64,000 bases of DNA from Bradyrhizobium sp. Rc3b (GCF_900114915.1 NZ_FOUS01000002.1:310001-374000); one strand, 5' to 3'. Counted from the first letter of the stretch, positions 9,699 to 19,145 are shown. Notes: a model not told the origin generated them from the sequence alone. Numbers and translations: made by a program.

Positions 9699-9921
9699 CA
9701 CTAAGCCTTTGATATATTGCGGATATTTGTCAGATGATCCAGAGTGGCACGGTGGGTGGGCATCGCGCCCCTGATGACGCCCTCAAACCCCCCTCTGGCC
9801 GGGTCGAAAGCCCGTATATCGGAGCGCCGCCCTGAGTTCAATGGAGCCGGGCAGGCGGCGAGAGAGGGCTGGGGATGCCCCGCTGGAGTCCCTTGCCCGC
9901 CGGGGCCGGGGCGAGGCGGGC

Positions 9922-10263
9922 CTAGATATGTGGCGTCGTGATCTTGACGCAGTCGCGACGGCCCATCAGCACGCAATCCTGGGTCCGGCGCAGGTCGGCG
10001 ATGCTGACCGCGAGCCAAATTCCGATTGCGGTCAGCGCGATGGTAAAGGCCAGCGCCGCGATGTTGGCGAGCATGCGATGGCGGAAATCGTCCGGCTCGG
10101 CGCGGGGCTTCTCGTAGCGCGACAGGTCGAGTGGTTCGGGGGCGACTCGCAACGGCTGCACGGTGCCGCTACCGCGGTGGACCGTCGGGGAAGGCGAGGT
10201 GCGCGGCCTGAACTGGAGCACCCGGTGCTCGTCGTCAGAGCTTATGGGCCGCTGGGTAGTCAT
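9922..10263 (-). CDS. Hypothetical single-pass membrane protein
   Basis: A 113-residue protein beginning MTTQRPISSDDEHRVLQFRPR. It has an Arg/Pro-rich N-terminal half and one strong transmembrane helix (MLANIAALAFTIALTAIGIW, about residues 64-83), followed by a short tail with two cysteines (RTQDCVLMGRRDC). The tail would lie in the periplasm if the positive-inside rule holds. I do not recognise a family. The start is the ATG at 10263. It lies upstream of acpXL on the same strand, separated by about 220 bases without a clear gene. Confidence 0.6.
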   Translation of the reverse strand: MTTQRPISSDDEHRVLQFRPRTSPSPTVHRGSGTVQPLRVAPEPLDLSRYEKPRAEPDDFRHRMLANIAALAFTIALTAIGIWLAVSIADLRRTQDCVLMGRRDCVKITTPHI

Positions 10264-10599
10264 GGGGCGGGGATCACTCCGAAGCAGCGATTTTAGATAG
10301 CACACGGGATGAACGTGTTGCAGAAAATCTTCGCAATGCCAGCGTGCATTTGTGCGCTCGCACTATTTGTGCATGGACGGTGGGAAGCAACCGCGGAACC
10401 AGCCGTCGTGTCGGCGGCAGAGATGCAGGGGTTGCGCTGCAACACAGAGGTAGCAAGCCAAGGACTTCACGCCTTCGTTCCCCTCTACATCGGCTTGTGA
10501 TCTCCGCGTCCTTCCGAACACGTTTTGCCGCCGCAAGGCCCATGTCATAGTCGGGGGAACCTGAACCGTCAGCTGCATCCATGCGAGGGGCCTTCGACC
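10264..10599. other. Intergenic stretch with no convincing gene
   Basis: This 336-base gap separates the divergent genes at 10263 and 10600. A 63-codon frame at 10309-10500 starts with a hydrophobic segment that could pass for a signal peptide, but it lacks a good ribosome site and its C-terminal half has no compositional support. The gap probably holds the divergent promoters. Confidence 0.4.
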
Positions 10600-11229
10600 A
10601 TGACCACGACCAACGCGCGTGAGCCGAGAGTGCACCCGGTCCCGATCCTGTCGCTGCGGCCGACGCAGATGACGGTCGGCATGCGCGAGGTCAAGGAGAA
10701 GCGCAAGCGCTGGCGCGAGCATGACAAGAAGAAGCAGGCCGATCTTCTCGGCAAGCACATGATCCCCGTCGTCTACGGCCCCGACGCGCGGTACTATGTG
10801 ATAGACCATCATCATCTCGGCCGCGCGCTGCACGACGAAGGCGTCAAGGAGGTGCTGGTGACCATCGTCGGCGACCTCCGCATGGTCGAGCGCGAGGCCT
10901 TCTGGGGCGTGATGGACAACAAGCGTTGGGTCTATCCTTACGACGCCAAGGGCGAACGGCGACAGTTCCGCGACCTGCCGAAATCGGTTGCCGATCTCAA
11001 GGACGATCCGTTCCGCAGCCTTGCCGGCGAATTGCGCCGCCTGGGCGGCTTCGCCAAGGACACCACGCCGTTCTCCGAATTCCTCTGGGCCGATTTCCTG
11101 CGCCGAAAAGTCTCGCGCAAGGCGGTGGAGGCTGATTTCGACAAGGCGATCGAGAAGGCGATGTCGGCGGCCAAGAGCAAGGATGCGATTTACCTGCCCG
11201 GCTGGTGCGGTCCGGAGGACGATGATTAG
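10600..11229 (+). CDS. ParB-like nuclease-domain protein (ParBc_2 type)
   Basis: A 209-residue soluble protein. The segment VPILSLRPTQMTVGMREVKEK, then YVIDHHHLGRAL and KEVLVTIVGDL, resembles the ParB/sulfiredoxin-like fold found in the ParBc_2 family of stand-alone proteins. No ParA partner or helix-turn-helix DNA-binding domain is present, so a role in chromosome partition is not implied. The start is ATG 10600, with GAGGGG nine bases upstream. It ends GWCGPEDDD. Function unknown. Confidence 0.75.
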   Translation: MTTTNAREPRVHPVPILSLRPTQMTVGMREVKEKRKRWREHDKKKQADLLGKHMIPVVYGPDARYYVIDHHHLGRALHDEGVKEVLVTIVGDLRMVEREAFWGVMDNKRWVYPYDAKGERRQFRDLPKSVADLKDDPFRSLAGELRRLGGFAKDTTPFSEFLWADFLRRKVSRKAVEADFDKAIEKAMSAAKSKDAIYLPGWCGPEDDD

Positions 11230-11253
11230 GCGCAGCGGGAACCGCGTGCTGTG

Positions 11254-11940
11254 ATGCCTCAGCAGGGCGTTTTCATCTTCACGATGATGGCGGCAATCGC
11301 GCCGCTCATTGCCCTTCTCCGTCGGGATGGGCGGGCGCTGGGCTGGAGCTTGCTGGCCGTCGTTCTGGTGTGCTGGCTGGCCAGCTATCCATACTTGGTG
11401 CCAGTTGCGATCCTGCTCATCATTGCGTCGTTCGGATTGGCGTGCGGCGGATTGAGCTTGCGCCTGCCGGCCGTCTCAGCGGAGACGTCTCTCTGGATAC
11501 GGACCATAGCGCTCTATTCGCTGTTCTTCGCCATTACCGGATATGCGCTGAATCTATTCCTCAGCTACAACTGGGCGCCTCCAAGAATCCTGGCGGAGCC
11601 GCTTGCCTCGCCTCTGAATGACCGTGATGGTCCAATGACGGCGACCCTGAATGCGCAGTTCCCGGAAGGGACCGACGAGGCAGTGTTGAGAGCATCCTTG
11701 CTGAAAGATGGTTTTTCGGACGTCGCGCGGCCGCGCCCGTTGTGCAGGTTGCCGGAGATACGGCCGGGATCGATGCGCCGCTACGGATCATGCCCTGCGG
11801 GTTCACGGGAGATGACTTACGAGTACCGCGGGCCGGTCAATTTCGTCTGCGGATCTACGCACGTCTCGGTGAAGTGGTCGGCCAATCCAGATGGAAAGAT
11901 CGTGGGGCTCCAGGCGACCGGATATACCCCGTGCCTCTGA
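11254..11940 (+). CDS. Hypothetical membrane protein
   Basis: A 228-residue protein. Several hydrophobic helices fill the first 110 residues (AAIAPLIALL, WSLLAVVLVCWLASY, VPVAILLIIASFGLACG, ALYSLFFAITGYALNLFLSY). A soluble C-terminal domain of about 110 residues follows, with cysteines near residues 165, 179, 198 and 227 that could form disulfides in the periplasm. A GTG at 11251 immediately precedes the ATG. I recognise no family. It follows the ParB-like gene by 24 bases and may share its transcript. Confidence 0.6.
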   Translation: MPQQGVFIFTMMAAIAPLIALLRRDGRALGWSLLAVVLVCWLASYPYLVPVAILLIIASFGLACGGLSLRLPAVSAETSLWIRTIALYSLFFAITGYALNLFLSYNWAPPRILAEPLASPLNDRDGPMTATLNAQFPEGTDEAVLRASLLKDGFSDVARPRPLCRLPEIRPGSMRRYGSCPAGSREMTYEYRGPVNFVCGSTHVSVKWSANPDGKIVGLQATGYTPCL

Positions 11941-11964
11941 ACGGAATAGGCGCCTGCGCTCCCG

Positions 11965-12120
11965 TCAGTCGCGCTGGAAGATCCTGGCGCCGGGATAGGC
12001 GCGGCGGGCGTAAGTGACCACGAGCGCGCGGTCCTGGGTGTCCAGGAAGGGCGTTCGGATCTGGTACGACCCGACGATGAGGTGCCACAGGCCATTGAGC
12101 TTCTGGATCACGATATTCAT
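11965..12120 (-). CDS. Small hypothetical protein (51 residues)
   Basis: A short frame starting MNIVIQKLNGLWHLIVGSY and ending ARRAYPGARIFQRD. The pattern, a central tryptophan followed by an alanine/arginine-rich helix and a short strand, resembles small DUF2188-like proteins, but the match is weak. The frame stays open upstream to 12243, so a longer protein is possible. Called on composition only. Confidence 0.4.
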   Translation of the reverse strand: MNIVIQKLNGLWHLIVGSYQIRTPFLDTQDRALVVTYARRAYPGARIFQRD

Positions 12121-12387
12121 TTGAATAGTCCTTGATGACTCCCATTCCAGCGAATGCTGCTGGTCGCCGCAGTGCTCAGGATCGTGTCCGCGGATGTAGA
12201 ATTCCCAACACGGCCGCGCTCCTCTGCAAAATACGTCGACCATTGTTAGTTGGTTACGGAATGCGTCCAGATAAGCCGGATCCCATCACAGGCGCTTGAG
12301 TGAAATCAATTTCCGCGCCCATGAAACCGTCCTGAAACAGAGCCGTCCCATCTCTATGGGGTAGACGAGCTCACACAGGAGGCGAAC

Positions 12388-12531
12388 ATGCGCCGTCTGG
12401 CTTTCGCAATTGCTTTGCTCGCGGTCGCTTCGGTCGGGATTTCGGCATCGTTTGCCGCAGTTCACCACGCCAAGTCGTTGACGTTCGCGGAGCGCTTTGC
12501 TCCGGCGCTCGAGTTGATGGCGAAGCGCTAG
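12388..12531 (+). CDS. Small secreted peptide with signal sequence (47 residues)
   Basis: ATG 12388 is preceded by a strong AGGAGG at 12378-12383. The product starts MRRLAFAIALLAVASVGISA, a textbook signal peptide, followed by SFAAVHHAKSLTFAERF and a short C-terminus APALELMAKR, with stop TAG 12529-12531. Cleavage after SFA would leave a peptide of about 24 residues. It stands alone between a minus-strand small gene and the P-type ATPase unit. The ribosome site plus signal peptide make it credible despite its size. Function unknown. Confidence 0.6.
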   Translation: MRRLAFAIALLAVASVGISASFAAVHHAKSLTFAERFAPALELMAKR

Positions 12532-12728
12532 CGGCTGATCACTCCGACGTGGACATCAGGTCGCACCCGTCGACCGGCCAGGTGCGGCGATGGCCGAGTG
12601 AGGCTTGACCTGCCGCAAGTCTGCGTCGCTGTGACCGGTTAGAGTCTGCCTGCATGGTTGCAGAAGCAGCGTTGTGCCCCGACGTCGCGGGCCCGGGCTC
12701 CAAGTCATGCAAGACTGGAGGCACGGCC

Positions 12729-12896
12729 GTGAGCATCATCTTTCGCATCGTCTTTATCGTCGCCGGCGCGGTCACCGCGCTGTTCGTCGCGCGAGATGCC
12801 CTGAACTTCACCATCATCCAGACCTTCGTCGCCGTCCTGCTGGTGACAGCCGTCGTGGGGGCTGGAAGTCTCTGGAGCATGCGGCGGAAGACGTGA
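12729..12896 (+). CDS. Small two-helix membrane protein coupled to the P-type ATPase
   Basis: A 55-residue protein with two transmembrane helices (IIFRIVFIVAGAVTALFVA and TFVAVLLVTAVVGAGSLW), ending MRRKT. The start is GTG 12729, with GGAGG at 12717-12721. Its stop overlaps the GTG start of the following P-type ATPase (GTGA at 12893-12896), so the two are translationally coupled. A regulatory or assembly peptide for the pump is a reasonable guess, by analogy with small subunits of other P-type ATPases, but no family is recognised. Confidence 0.65.
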   Translation: MSIIFRIVFIVAGAVTALFVARDALNFTIIQTFVAVLLVTAVVGAGSLWSMRRKT

Positions 12897-15469
12897 GAAA
12901 GACAGAAAGCGGCGGTTCGCCCGGGCTCAGCGAAACCGAGGCCGGGCTGCGGCTGCAGCAGGAAGGTTACAACGAACTGCCTCGGCCCGAACGGCGCACG
13001 CCGCTGCGCATCGTGCTCGAGGTGCTGCGCGAGCCGATGCTCGCCCTCCTTCTGTGCGGCGGGCTGGTCTACCTGCTGCTCGGCGACCTTCGCGAGGCGC
13101 TGCTCCTGCTGGCATTCGGCGCCATCTCCGTCGTGATCACGATCGTGCAGGAAACCCGCACCGAGCGCGTGCTGGAGGCGTTGCGAGAGTTGACCAGTCC
13201 GCGAGCGCTCGTGGTCAGGGACGGGGAGCGCCGGCGCATCGCGGGCCGGGACGTCGTCCGCGGCGATCTCCTCGTCCTGGCCGAGGGCGATCGGATTCCG
13301 GCGGATGCGGTGCTCGTCAGCGCGCGTGATCTGGCGGTCGATGAGTCCCTGCTGACCGGAGAATCGTTCCCGGTTCGCAAGCAGGCCCTCAACGCGCCGG
13401 TCGCCAAAGCTTCCTTGACTGAAAAGGCCGGCTTGGCTGAGCATCGCCCGGGCGGCGATGATTTGCCTTTCGTGTATTCGGGCTCGCTGGTCGTGCGAGG
13501 CGAGGGCCTCGCCGAGGTCAAGGCTACCGGCCCTCGCAGCGAGATCGGGAAGATCGGACTGTCGCTGCATGGCTTGCAGCCGGAGCCGCCGCGGCTGCAG
13601 CAGCAGACCGCACGGCTCGTCCGGCTTTGCTTTCTCGGCGGCGCGATGATCAGCTTGGCGGCCGTCCTGCTTTACGGAACGCTGCGCGGGGATTGGCTGC
13701 AGGCGATGCTCGGAGGCATCGCGATCGGCATGTCCATGCTGCCTGAGGAGTTCGCCGTCGTCCTCACGGTGTTCATGGCCATGGGCGCCTGGCGGATCTC
13801 GAAGGCGCGGGTGCTGACGCGGCGCGCGGCCGCGATCGAGGTGCTCGGCTCCGCTACAGTGCTGTGCACCGACAAGACCGGCACGCTGACGCAGAACCGG
13901 ATGTCGGTTGCGGAGCTGAGGCTACGCGACGGGACGAGCGTGCGCCTCGTGTCTTCGCGACCGGCGTCCGTCGGAGCGGAGTTTTTCGAGCTGGCGCGTT
14001 GCAGTGCTCTGGCGAGCTCGCCCCAACCATTCGATCCAATGGAGAAGGCCCTGCACGCGTTCGCGCAGGCGAGCCTGCCGGAGGGTGATGAATTCCCGGG
14101 TGCTCGAACCTTGATCCGCACCTACGGCCTGCGTCCCGAGCTGCTGGCGATGACCCAGGTTTGGCAATCGTCCCAGGGATTGTTCGCCTCGGCCAAAGGT
14201 GCTCCCGAAGCGATTGCGCGCCTCTGTAAATTGGACGGTGCGGACCAGGACGCGCTGCGGGATGCGGTCGCGGCGATGGCGAAGGACGGTCTTCGCGTGC
14301 TCGGCGTGGCCGCAGCGACCTGCGAGGCTGAGATCCTGCCGAGCTCGCAGGAAGGTTTTTCGTTTCGCTTCCTCGGTCTGGTCGGGTTGGCCGATCCGCT
14401 GCGTCCGCACGTCCCCGAGGCGGTGGCCGAATGTCGTTCGGCCGGCATCCGCGTCGTCATGATCACGGGCGACTATCCGGCGACCGCCATGGCGATCGCC
14501 GGGCAGGCCGGGCTCGACGTCAACGAGGTCGCGACCGGTGAGCAGATCAAGCTCGCGGACGAGAGCGGGCTGGAGGCCCTCGTCGGGAACGTGAACGTGT
14601 TCGCGCGGGTCCTGCCGGAGCAGAAGCTGCGGATCGTTCAGGCGATGAAGCGCAACGGCGAGATCGTCGCGATGACCGGCGACGGCGTCAACGACGCGCC
14701 GTCCCTGAAGGCGGCCCATATCGGGATCGCGATGGGCGGCCGCGGCACCGATGTCGCCCGCGAGGCATCCTCGATCGTCCTGCTCGACGACGATTTCGGC
14801 TCCATCGTTGCATCGATCCGGCTGGGGCGCCGGATCTACGACAATCTCCGCAAGGCGATGGCCTTCATTTTCGCCGTCCACGTTCCGATCGCGGGGCTGG
14901 CCCTGCTTCCGCTGGTTTTCGGGCTGCCTCTGATTCTCGGACCCGTTCACATTGCGTTTCTGGAGCTGATCATCGACCCGGTCTGCTCGCTCGTGTTCGA
15001 AGCCGAGCGGGAGGAGCGCGATGTCATGATGCGCCCGCCGCGGCGCGCCGATGCGGAATTGTTCTCGTGGGCTTTGGTCGGCTGGAGCATCCTTCAAGGC
15101 GTCATGGCATTTGCCTTGATCGCCGTGATCTTCGTCGTTGCGCTTCGTTCCGGTATTCCACCCGACGAGGCGCGTACGCTGGCTTTCATCGCGCTGGTCG
15201 TCTGCGTCGTCGCGCTGGTGCTGGTCAACCGGTCCTTCAGCGCGTCGTTCTTGTCAGCCTTCTTCCGTCCGAACCCGGCTTTGCTCTGGATATTCCTGTC
15301 GATCGCGCTCGTTCTCGCCGCGGCCCTGTTCTGGTCACCCGCGTCCAGTCTGTTTCGTTTCGGCCCCCTGCACCTGGACGATCTGATGGTCACGCTCGGC
15401 GCGGGATTGCTGGTGCTCACGGTGCTCGAACTGCTGAAACCCATATGGGCACGACGCTTGCGATTCTAG
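12893..15469 (+). CDS. Cation-transporting P-type ATPase (P2-like)
   Basis: An 858-residue P-type ATPase. Visible motifs are TGES at residues 155-158 (dephosphorylation), the phosphorylated Asp327 in CTDKTGTLT, MITGDYPATA, and GDGVNDAPSLKAAHIGIAMG in the hinge. The architecture, a short N-terminus without metal-binding CXXC domains, two helices before the actuator domain and six C-terminal helices, fits calcium/magnesium-like P2 pumps. The helix before the phosphorylation site carries MLPEEF rather than the usual PEGL, so the ion is uncertain. The start is GTG 12893, overlapping the stop of the small membrane protein. Confidence 0.92.
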   Translation: MRKTESGGSPGLSETEAGLRLQQEGYNELPRPERRTPLRIVLEVLREPMLALLLCGGLVYLLLGDLREALLLLAFGAISVVITIVQETRTERVLEALRELTSPRALVVRDGERRRIAGRDVVRGDLLVLAEGDRIPADAVLVSARDLAVDESLLTGESFPVRKQALNAPVAKASLTEKAGLAEHRPGGDDLPFVYSGSLVVRGEGLAEVKATGPRSEIGKIGLSLHGLQPEPPRLQQQTARLVRLCFLGGAMISLAAVLLYGTLRGDWLQAMLGGIAIGMSMLPEEFAVVLTVFMAMGAWRISKARVLTRRAAAIEVLGSATVLCTDKTGTLTQNRMSVAELRLRDGTSVRLVSSRPASVGAEFFELARCSALASSPQPFDPMEKALHAFAQASLPEGDEFPGARTLIRTYGLRPELLAMTQVWQSSQGLFASAKGAPEAIARLCKLDGADQDALRDAVAAMAKDGLRVLGVAAATCEAEILPSSQEGFSFRFLGLVGLADPLRPHVPEAVAECRSAGIRVVMITGDYPATAMAIAGQAGLDVNEVATGEQIKLADESGLEALVGNVNVFARVLPEQKLRIVQAMKRNGEIVAMTGDGVNDAPSLKAAHIGIAMGGRGTDVAREASSIVLLDDDFGSIVASIRLGRRIYDNLRKAMAFIFAVHVPIAGLALLPLVFGLPLILGPVHIAFLELIIDPVCSLVFEAEREERDVMMRPPRRADAELFSWALVGWSILQGVMAFALIAVIFVVALRSGIPPDEARTLAFIALVVCVVALVLVNRSFSASFLSAFFRPNPALLWIFLSIALVLAAALFWSPASSLFRFGPLHLDDLMVTLGAGLLVLTVLELLKPIWARRLRF

Positions 15470-15579
15470 ATCGTGACGCGGCAGGTCGATCGCTCATCGC
15501 GGCGCGCGGCGGAATTCGTTCAGCGTCGGGAATTCGTGCAGCCAACGGAAGACGCCTGCGAGATGCTGACGTCGTTTCA

Positions 15580-15594
15580 TTAGAACAGGTCTAG
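15580..15594. promoter_or_regulatory. Candidate Irr/ICE-like iron-control element
   Basis: TTAGAACAGGTCTAG lies 94 bases before the TonB-receptor start and has an imperfect inverted repeat (TAGA...TCTA). It resembles the iron-control element bound by Irr in rhizobia as I remember it (TTTAGAA-N3-TTCTAAA-like). The resemblance is partial, and no -10/-35 pair was confirmed beside it. Confidence 0.3.
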
Positions 15595-15687
15595 TCTACA
15601 TAGATTCTACGACGTGAATGTCCGAAAGACTTTGATTGTGCGTTCGGAGTCTTTGCATGGTCGTCCCCGTAAATTCGGGGACTGGGA

Positions 15688-17991
15688 ATGCTGGAATTTG
15701 TGTTTCACGCACGCGCAACGAAGCGCGGATGCGTGTCGACGTTGTGCGGTCTTCTCGTGCTTCCTCCGGCCATCGCCTTTGGCGGCAACGCGCAAGCCCA
15801 GGGCGTGAGTGGAGCATCGGATCTTCCGCCCGTCGTGGTCGAGCAAGGCCGCGCGAACAAGCGTCAGGTCACGACATCGCGCAGCTCGCGATCTGCGAGT
15901 GTCCGACGTGCGCGATCACACGTGGCAGGACAGGCTGCCGAGGCCGGTTCTCAGCCGGCCTCCGCTGCGGTGGAACGCGGTACGGATCCGGTGAAGGGGT
16001 TTGTGCCCGTCGTCAGCTCGGCTGCGATGAAGTCCGACACACCTATTCTTGAGACACCTCAATCCGTTTCGGTGGTCAGCCGCGATCGGCTCGATGCGCG
16101 CTCGGCCACGACGCTTGTCGAAGGATTGCAGTATGTTGCAGGTCTCGCCATCCAGCCGGGCGGCAAAGACCCGCGCTTCGACAACGTCTTCATCCGCGGC
16201 TTCGACAACAATGGCTACGGTGCCTATCGCGACGGGCTTCGTGAGGTCGGCGATCCCAACTTCTTGTCGCTGTTCCGCAACGAGCCCTACGGCTTCGAAC
16301 GCATCGACGTCATCAAGGGACCGAGCTCGGTCATGTACGGGCAGGGCGCGCCGGGCGGCCTCGTTGACGTCATCAGCAAGCGGCCGCCCGAACGGGCCTT
16401 CGGCGAGATCGTCGGCCAGTTCGGTAATTACGACCGCTTCCAGGGCGCTTTCGATTTCGGCGGTCCCGCGACCAAGGACGGTACGCTGCTCTATCGGCTG
16501 ACCGGCGTGTTCAGGGATTCCGATGCGCAGATCGCGAACTTCTCGAATTTCGTGAAGGACAACCGGACCTATATCGCTCCGGCCGTGACCTGGAAGCCGA
16601 CCAACGATACGACGCTGACCATTCTCGCCGACTACACGCACGATGTGACTGGAAATGCCTTTCCGCTGTCGATGGTCCATGTGACGGGCGGGAAGGTCAC
16701 CGGCATCACGGCGTTGCCGGTGTTTCTCGGCGACCCCAGCTACAACAAATTCGACCAGGAGCAGGAGCGCGTCGGCTACCAGCTCGAGCACCGCTTCAGC
16801 AACAACCTGATCTTCGAATCCAAGGCTCGTTATGGTCACACCGAACTCGACTATCGGTATCTGACGTTCATCGGAACTCCGCTCGATACGACCGCGGTTT
16901 TTCCGCGACGTTCGATGCGTATCCAGGAGCAGATCGACACACTGTCGACCGACAACCACCTGATCAGCAAGTTCAGCACCGGGCCGCTCCAACATACGGT
17001 GGTCTCCGGCGTCGACTATCTGACGTTCAACATGACGGACCGGACCTATTTCGGAGCTGCACCGCCGCTGAGCAAGATCAATCCCGTCTATGACCAGGCC
17101 ATTGCGGTTCCGACTGCGCTCACTGCCCCCTCAGCGAACCAGACGATCGACCAAGTCGGCGTCTATGCGCAGGACCAGATGAAGATCCAGAACTGGATCT
17201 TCACGTTGGGCGGACGTTACGACGCCTCGGAACAGAACACCTACGCCTTGGCGACCAACAAGACCACCGATACCAAGGACACGGCCTTCACCAAGCGAGG
17301 AGCCGTCTCCTACGTGTTCGATTCCGGAGTGGCGCCTTACTACAGCTATTCGGAATCGTTTCTGCCGACGCCGGGCACGGACTTTGCGGGCAGCCCGTTC
17401 AAGCCGACGAGGGCGCAGCAGCATGAGGTCGGCGTCAAGTACCAACCGTCGCGGACCTTGTTGATGACGCTGGCGCTGTATGATTTGACGCGGCAAAACT
17501 CGCTCACGAGCGATCCATCGCATCTCGGCTTCTCGGTCCAGCTCGGCGAGGTGAATTCGCGCGGCTTCGAGTTCGAGACGCTGGCGCAGATCATGCCCGG
17601 GCTGAACCTGGTGGCGACCTACACCAACCAGGATGTGAAGGTGACGCAAAGCACTGGCACCGACCTCGGCAAGGTGCCGACGCTGGTCGCCCGCCAGATG
17701 GCGTCGGCCTATCTCGACTACACTGTCCAGGGCGGCACATGGGACGGCTGGGGTCTTGGCGGCGGCGTCCGCTACAACGGGCCGACCTTCGCCGATATCA
17801 CCAACACCATCGTCAACGAGGGCTACGTCGTGTTCGATGCCGGCCTGCATTATCGCCAGCCGAAGGGCGTCAACCTGGCGCTCAACGTGAAGAACATCGC
17901 CGATCGCGTCACGCTTGCCTGCACGGCGAACGGCGGCTGCCAATATACCAGCCCGCGCACCATCACGGGCACCGTCAGCTATCGCTGGTAG
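15688..17991 (+). CDS. TonB-dependent ferric-siderophore outer-membrane receptor
   Basis: A 767-residue FhuA/FpvA-type receptor. A hydrophobic signal region (TLCGLLVLPPAIAFGGNAQA) is followed by a TonB-box-like LPPVVVEQGR. The plug domain is marked by ETPQSVSVVSRDRL, FDNVFIRGFDNNGYGAYRDG and ERIDVIKGPSSVMYGQGAPG. A 22-strand-type barrel follows and ends in the aromatic SYRW. It should import a ferric hydroxamate- or pyoverdine-like chelate. The next gene, five bases on, is a PepSY membrane protein, as next to pyoR in Bradyrhizobium. The exact siderophore is unknown. Confidence 0.95.
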   Translation: MLEFVFHARATKRGCVSTLCGLLVLPPAIAFGGNAQAQGVSGASDLPPVVVEQGRANKRQVTTSRSSRSASVRRARSHVAGQAAEAGSQPASAAVERGTDPVKGFVPVVSSAAMKSDTPILETPQSVSVVSRDRLDARSATTLVEGLQYVAGLAIQPGGKDPRFDNVFIRGFDNNGYGAYRDGLREVGDPNFLSLFRNEPYGFERIDVIKGPSSVMYGQGAPGGLVDVISKRPPERAFGEIVGQFGNYDRFQGAFDFGGPATKDGTLLYRLTGVFRDSDAQIANFSNFVKDNRTYIAPAVTWKPTNDTTLTILADYTHDVTGNAFPLSMVHVTGGKVTGITALPVFLGDPSYNKFDQEQERVGYQLEHRFSNNLIFESKARYGHTELDYRYLTFIGTPLDTTAVFPRRSMRIQEQIDTLSTDNHLISKFSTGPLQHTVVSGVDYLTFNMTDRTYFGAAPPLSKINPVYDQAIAVPTALTAPSANQTIDQVGVYAQDQMKIQNWIFTLGGRYDASEQNTYALATNKTTDTKDTAFTKRGAVSYVFDSGVAPYYSYSESFLPTPGTDFAGSPFKPTRAQQHEVGVKYQPSRTLLMTLALYDLTRQNSLTSDPSHLGFSVQLGEVNSRGFEFETLAQIMPGLNLVATYTNQDVKVTQSTGTDLGKVPTLVARQMASAYLDYTVQGGTWDGWGLGGGVRYNGPTFADITNTIVNEGYVVFDAGLHYRQPKGVNLALNVKNIADRVTLACTANGGCQYTSPRTITGTVSYRW

Positions 17992-17996
17992 AGATC

Positions 17997-19142
17997 ATGG
18001 TTCAGGCACGCACGATCCGGCTATGGTCGCGCATTCACACCTGGACGTCGCTGGTGTGCATGCTGTTCCTGCTGATGCTGTGCGTGACCGGGCTTCCGCT
18101 GGTCTTCCACGACGAGATCGACGATCTGCTCGAGGATGAGATCGCGGCGCCCGCCATGCCGGAGGGAACGCCGCGTCTCTCGCTCGACCGGATGATCGCT
18201 GCGGCTCAAGCGCGCTTTCCGAGGCACTACGTCCTGCTTCTCAATCTCAAGCAGACGGAGCCGCTGGTGACGGTCGCGGTGTCTCCGACCGCTGTCCCGG
18301 CGCCGGGTAACTTCCATCGTCTAACGTTCGATGCGCGGACGGCCGAAATGCTCGGGGAGGAGGCTCCACATCAGAGCGTCATGGATTTCGTGTTGCGGAT
18401 TCACAAGGACATGTTCGCAGGCCTGCCGGGCGAATTGTTTCTCGGCGCGATGGGTCTTGTGTTCGCCGCGTCGATCATGTCCGGTGTGGTCGTCTATTGG
18501 CCGTTCATGCGGCGGCTCGATTTCGGCACGATCCGCCGGCGATCGTCTCCGCGCGCCAAATGGCTCGATACCCATAATCTCTTCGGCATCGTCACCGTGA
18601 CCTGGGCGATGGTTGTGGGTCTCACCGGCATGATCAACACGCTGGCGACGCCGCTGTTCGACCTGTGGCGCGCGCAGTTGATCCCGGTCTTGCTGGCGCC
18701 TCATCTCGGCAAGCCCGTGGCTCCGATCCCGTCGGTTCAGACTGCCGTCGAGCTCGTCCGCGCAAGATTTCCGGATCGTCTGGTCACCTCGGTGACGATG
18801 CCGACATCGGCACGCTTCGGCAGCCCGCAGCATCTGGTCGTCTGGACCAAGGGCGCGACGCCCTTCACGGCGCGCATGCTCCAGCCGATGCTCGTCGACG
18901 CCAATGACGGCAAGACCATCGTGGCCCCCGAGGTGCCCTGGTATTTGAAGACGCTTCAGGTCTCCCGCCCGCTGCATTTCGGCGACTATGGTGGGCTTCC
19001 GCTGAAGATCATCTGGGCGCTGCTGGACATAATCACGATCATCATTCTCGTCAGCGGGATCTATCTCTGGGCGGCGCGGCGGAAGTCACCGGCCCGCCGC
19101 AAGCCGCTCGACGCGGGCCGCACCGCGGCAGTCGGCGCATAG
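17997..19142 (+). CDS. PepSY-associated membrane protein, likely heme-dependent ferric reductase
   Basis: A 381-residue inner-membrane protein with about four transmembrane helices and two periplasmic PepSY-like regions. Conserved histidines sit in or near helices (SRIHTW near residue 14, RIHKDMF, LDTHNLFG), a pattern suited to heme ligation. It follows the TonB receptor at once. This repeats the pairing of pyoR with frcB, described in Bradyrhizobium as a diheme ferric reductase, so reduction of iron from the imported chelate is the likely role. The start is ATG 17997; the frame stays open upstream but overlaps the receptor. Confidence 0.85.
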   Translation: MVQARTIRLWSRIHTWTSLVCMLFLLMLCVTGLPLVFHDEIDDLLEDEIAAPAMPEGTPRLSLDRMIAAAQARFPRHYVLLLNLKQTEPLVTVAVSPTAVPAPGNFHRLTFDARTAEMLGEEAPHQSVMDFVLRIHKDMFAGLPGELFLGAMGLVFAASIMSGVVVYWPFMRRLDFGTIRRRSSPRAKWLDTHNLFGIVTVTWAMVVGLTGMINTLATPLFDLWRAQLIPVLLAPHLGKPVAPIPSVQTAVELVRARFPDRLVTSVTMPTSARFGSPQHLVVWTKGATPFTARMLQPMLVDANDGKTIVAPEVPWYLKTLQVSRPLHFGDYGGLPLKIIWALLDIITIIILVSGIYLWAARRKSPARRKPLDAGRTAAVGA

Positions 19143-19145
19143 CCC

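Noticed and set aside
9701..10018. A 105-codon minus-strand frame upstream of acpXL
   Set aside because: The product is Arg/Pro-rich, overlaps the better frame at 9922-10263, and would place acpXL inside its end.
10309..10500. A 63-codon frame with a signal-peptide-like start
   Set aside because: It has no good ribosome site, the second half lacks any protein-like pattern, and overlapping frames are equally plausible.
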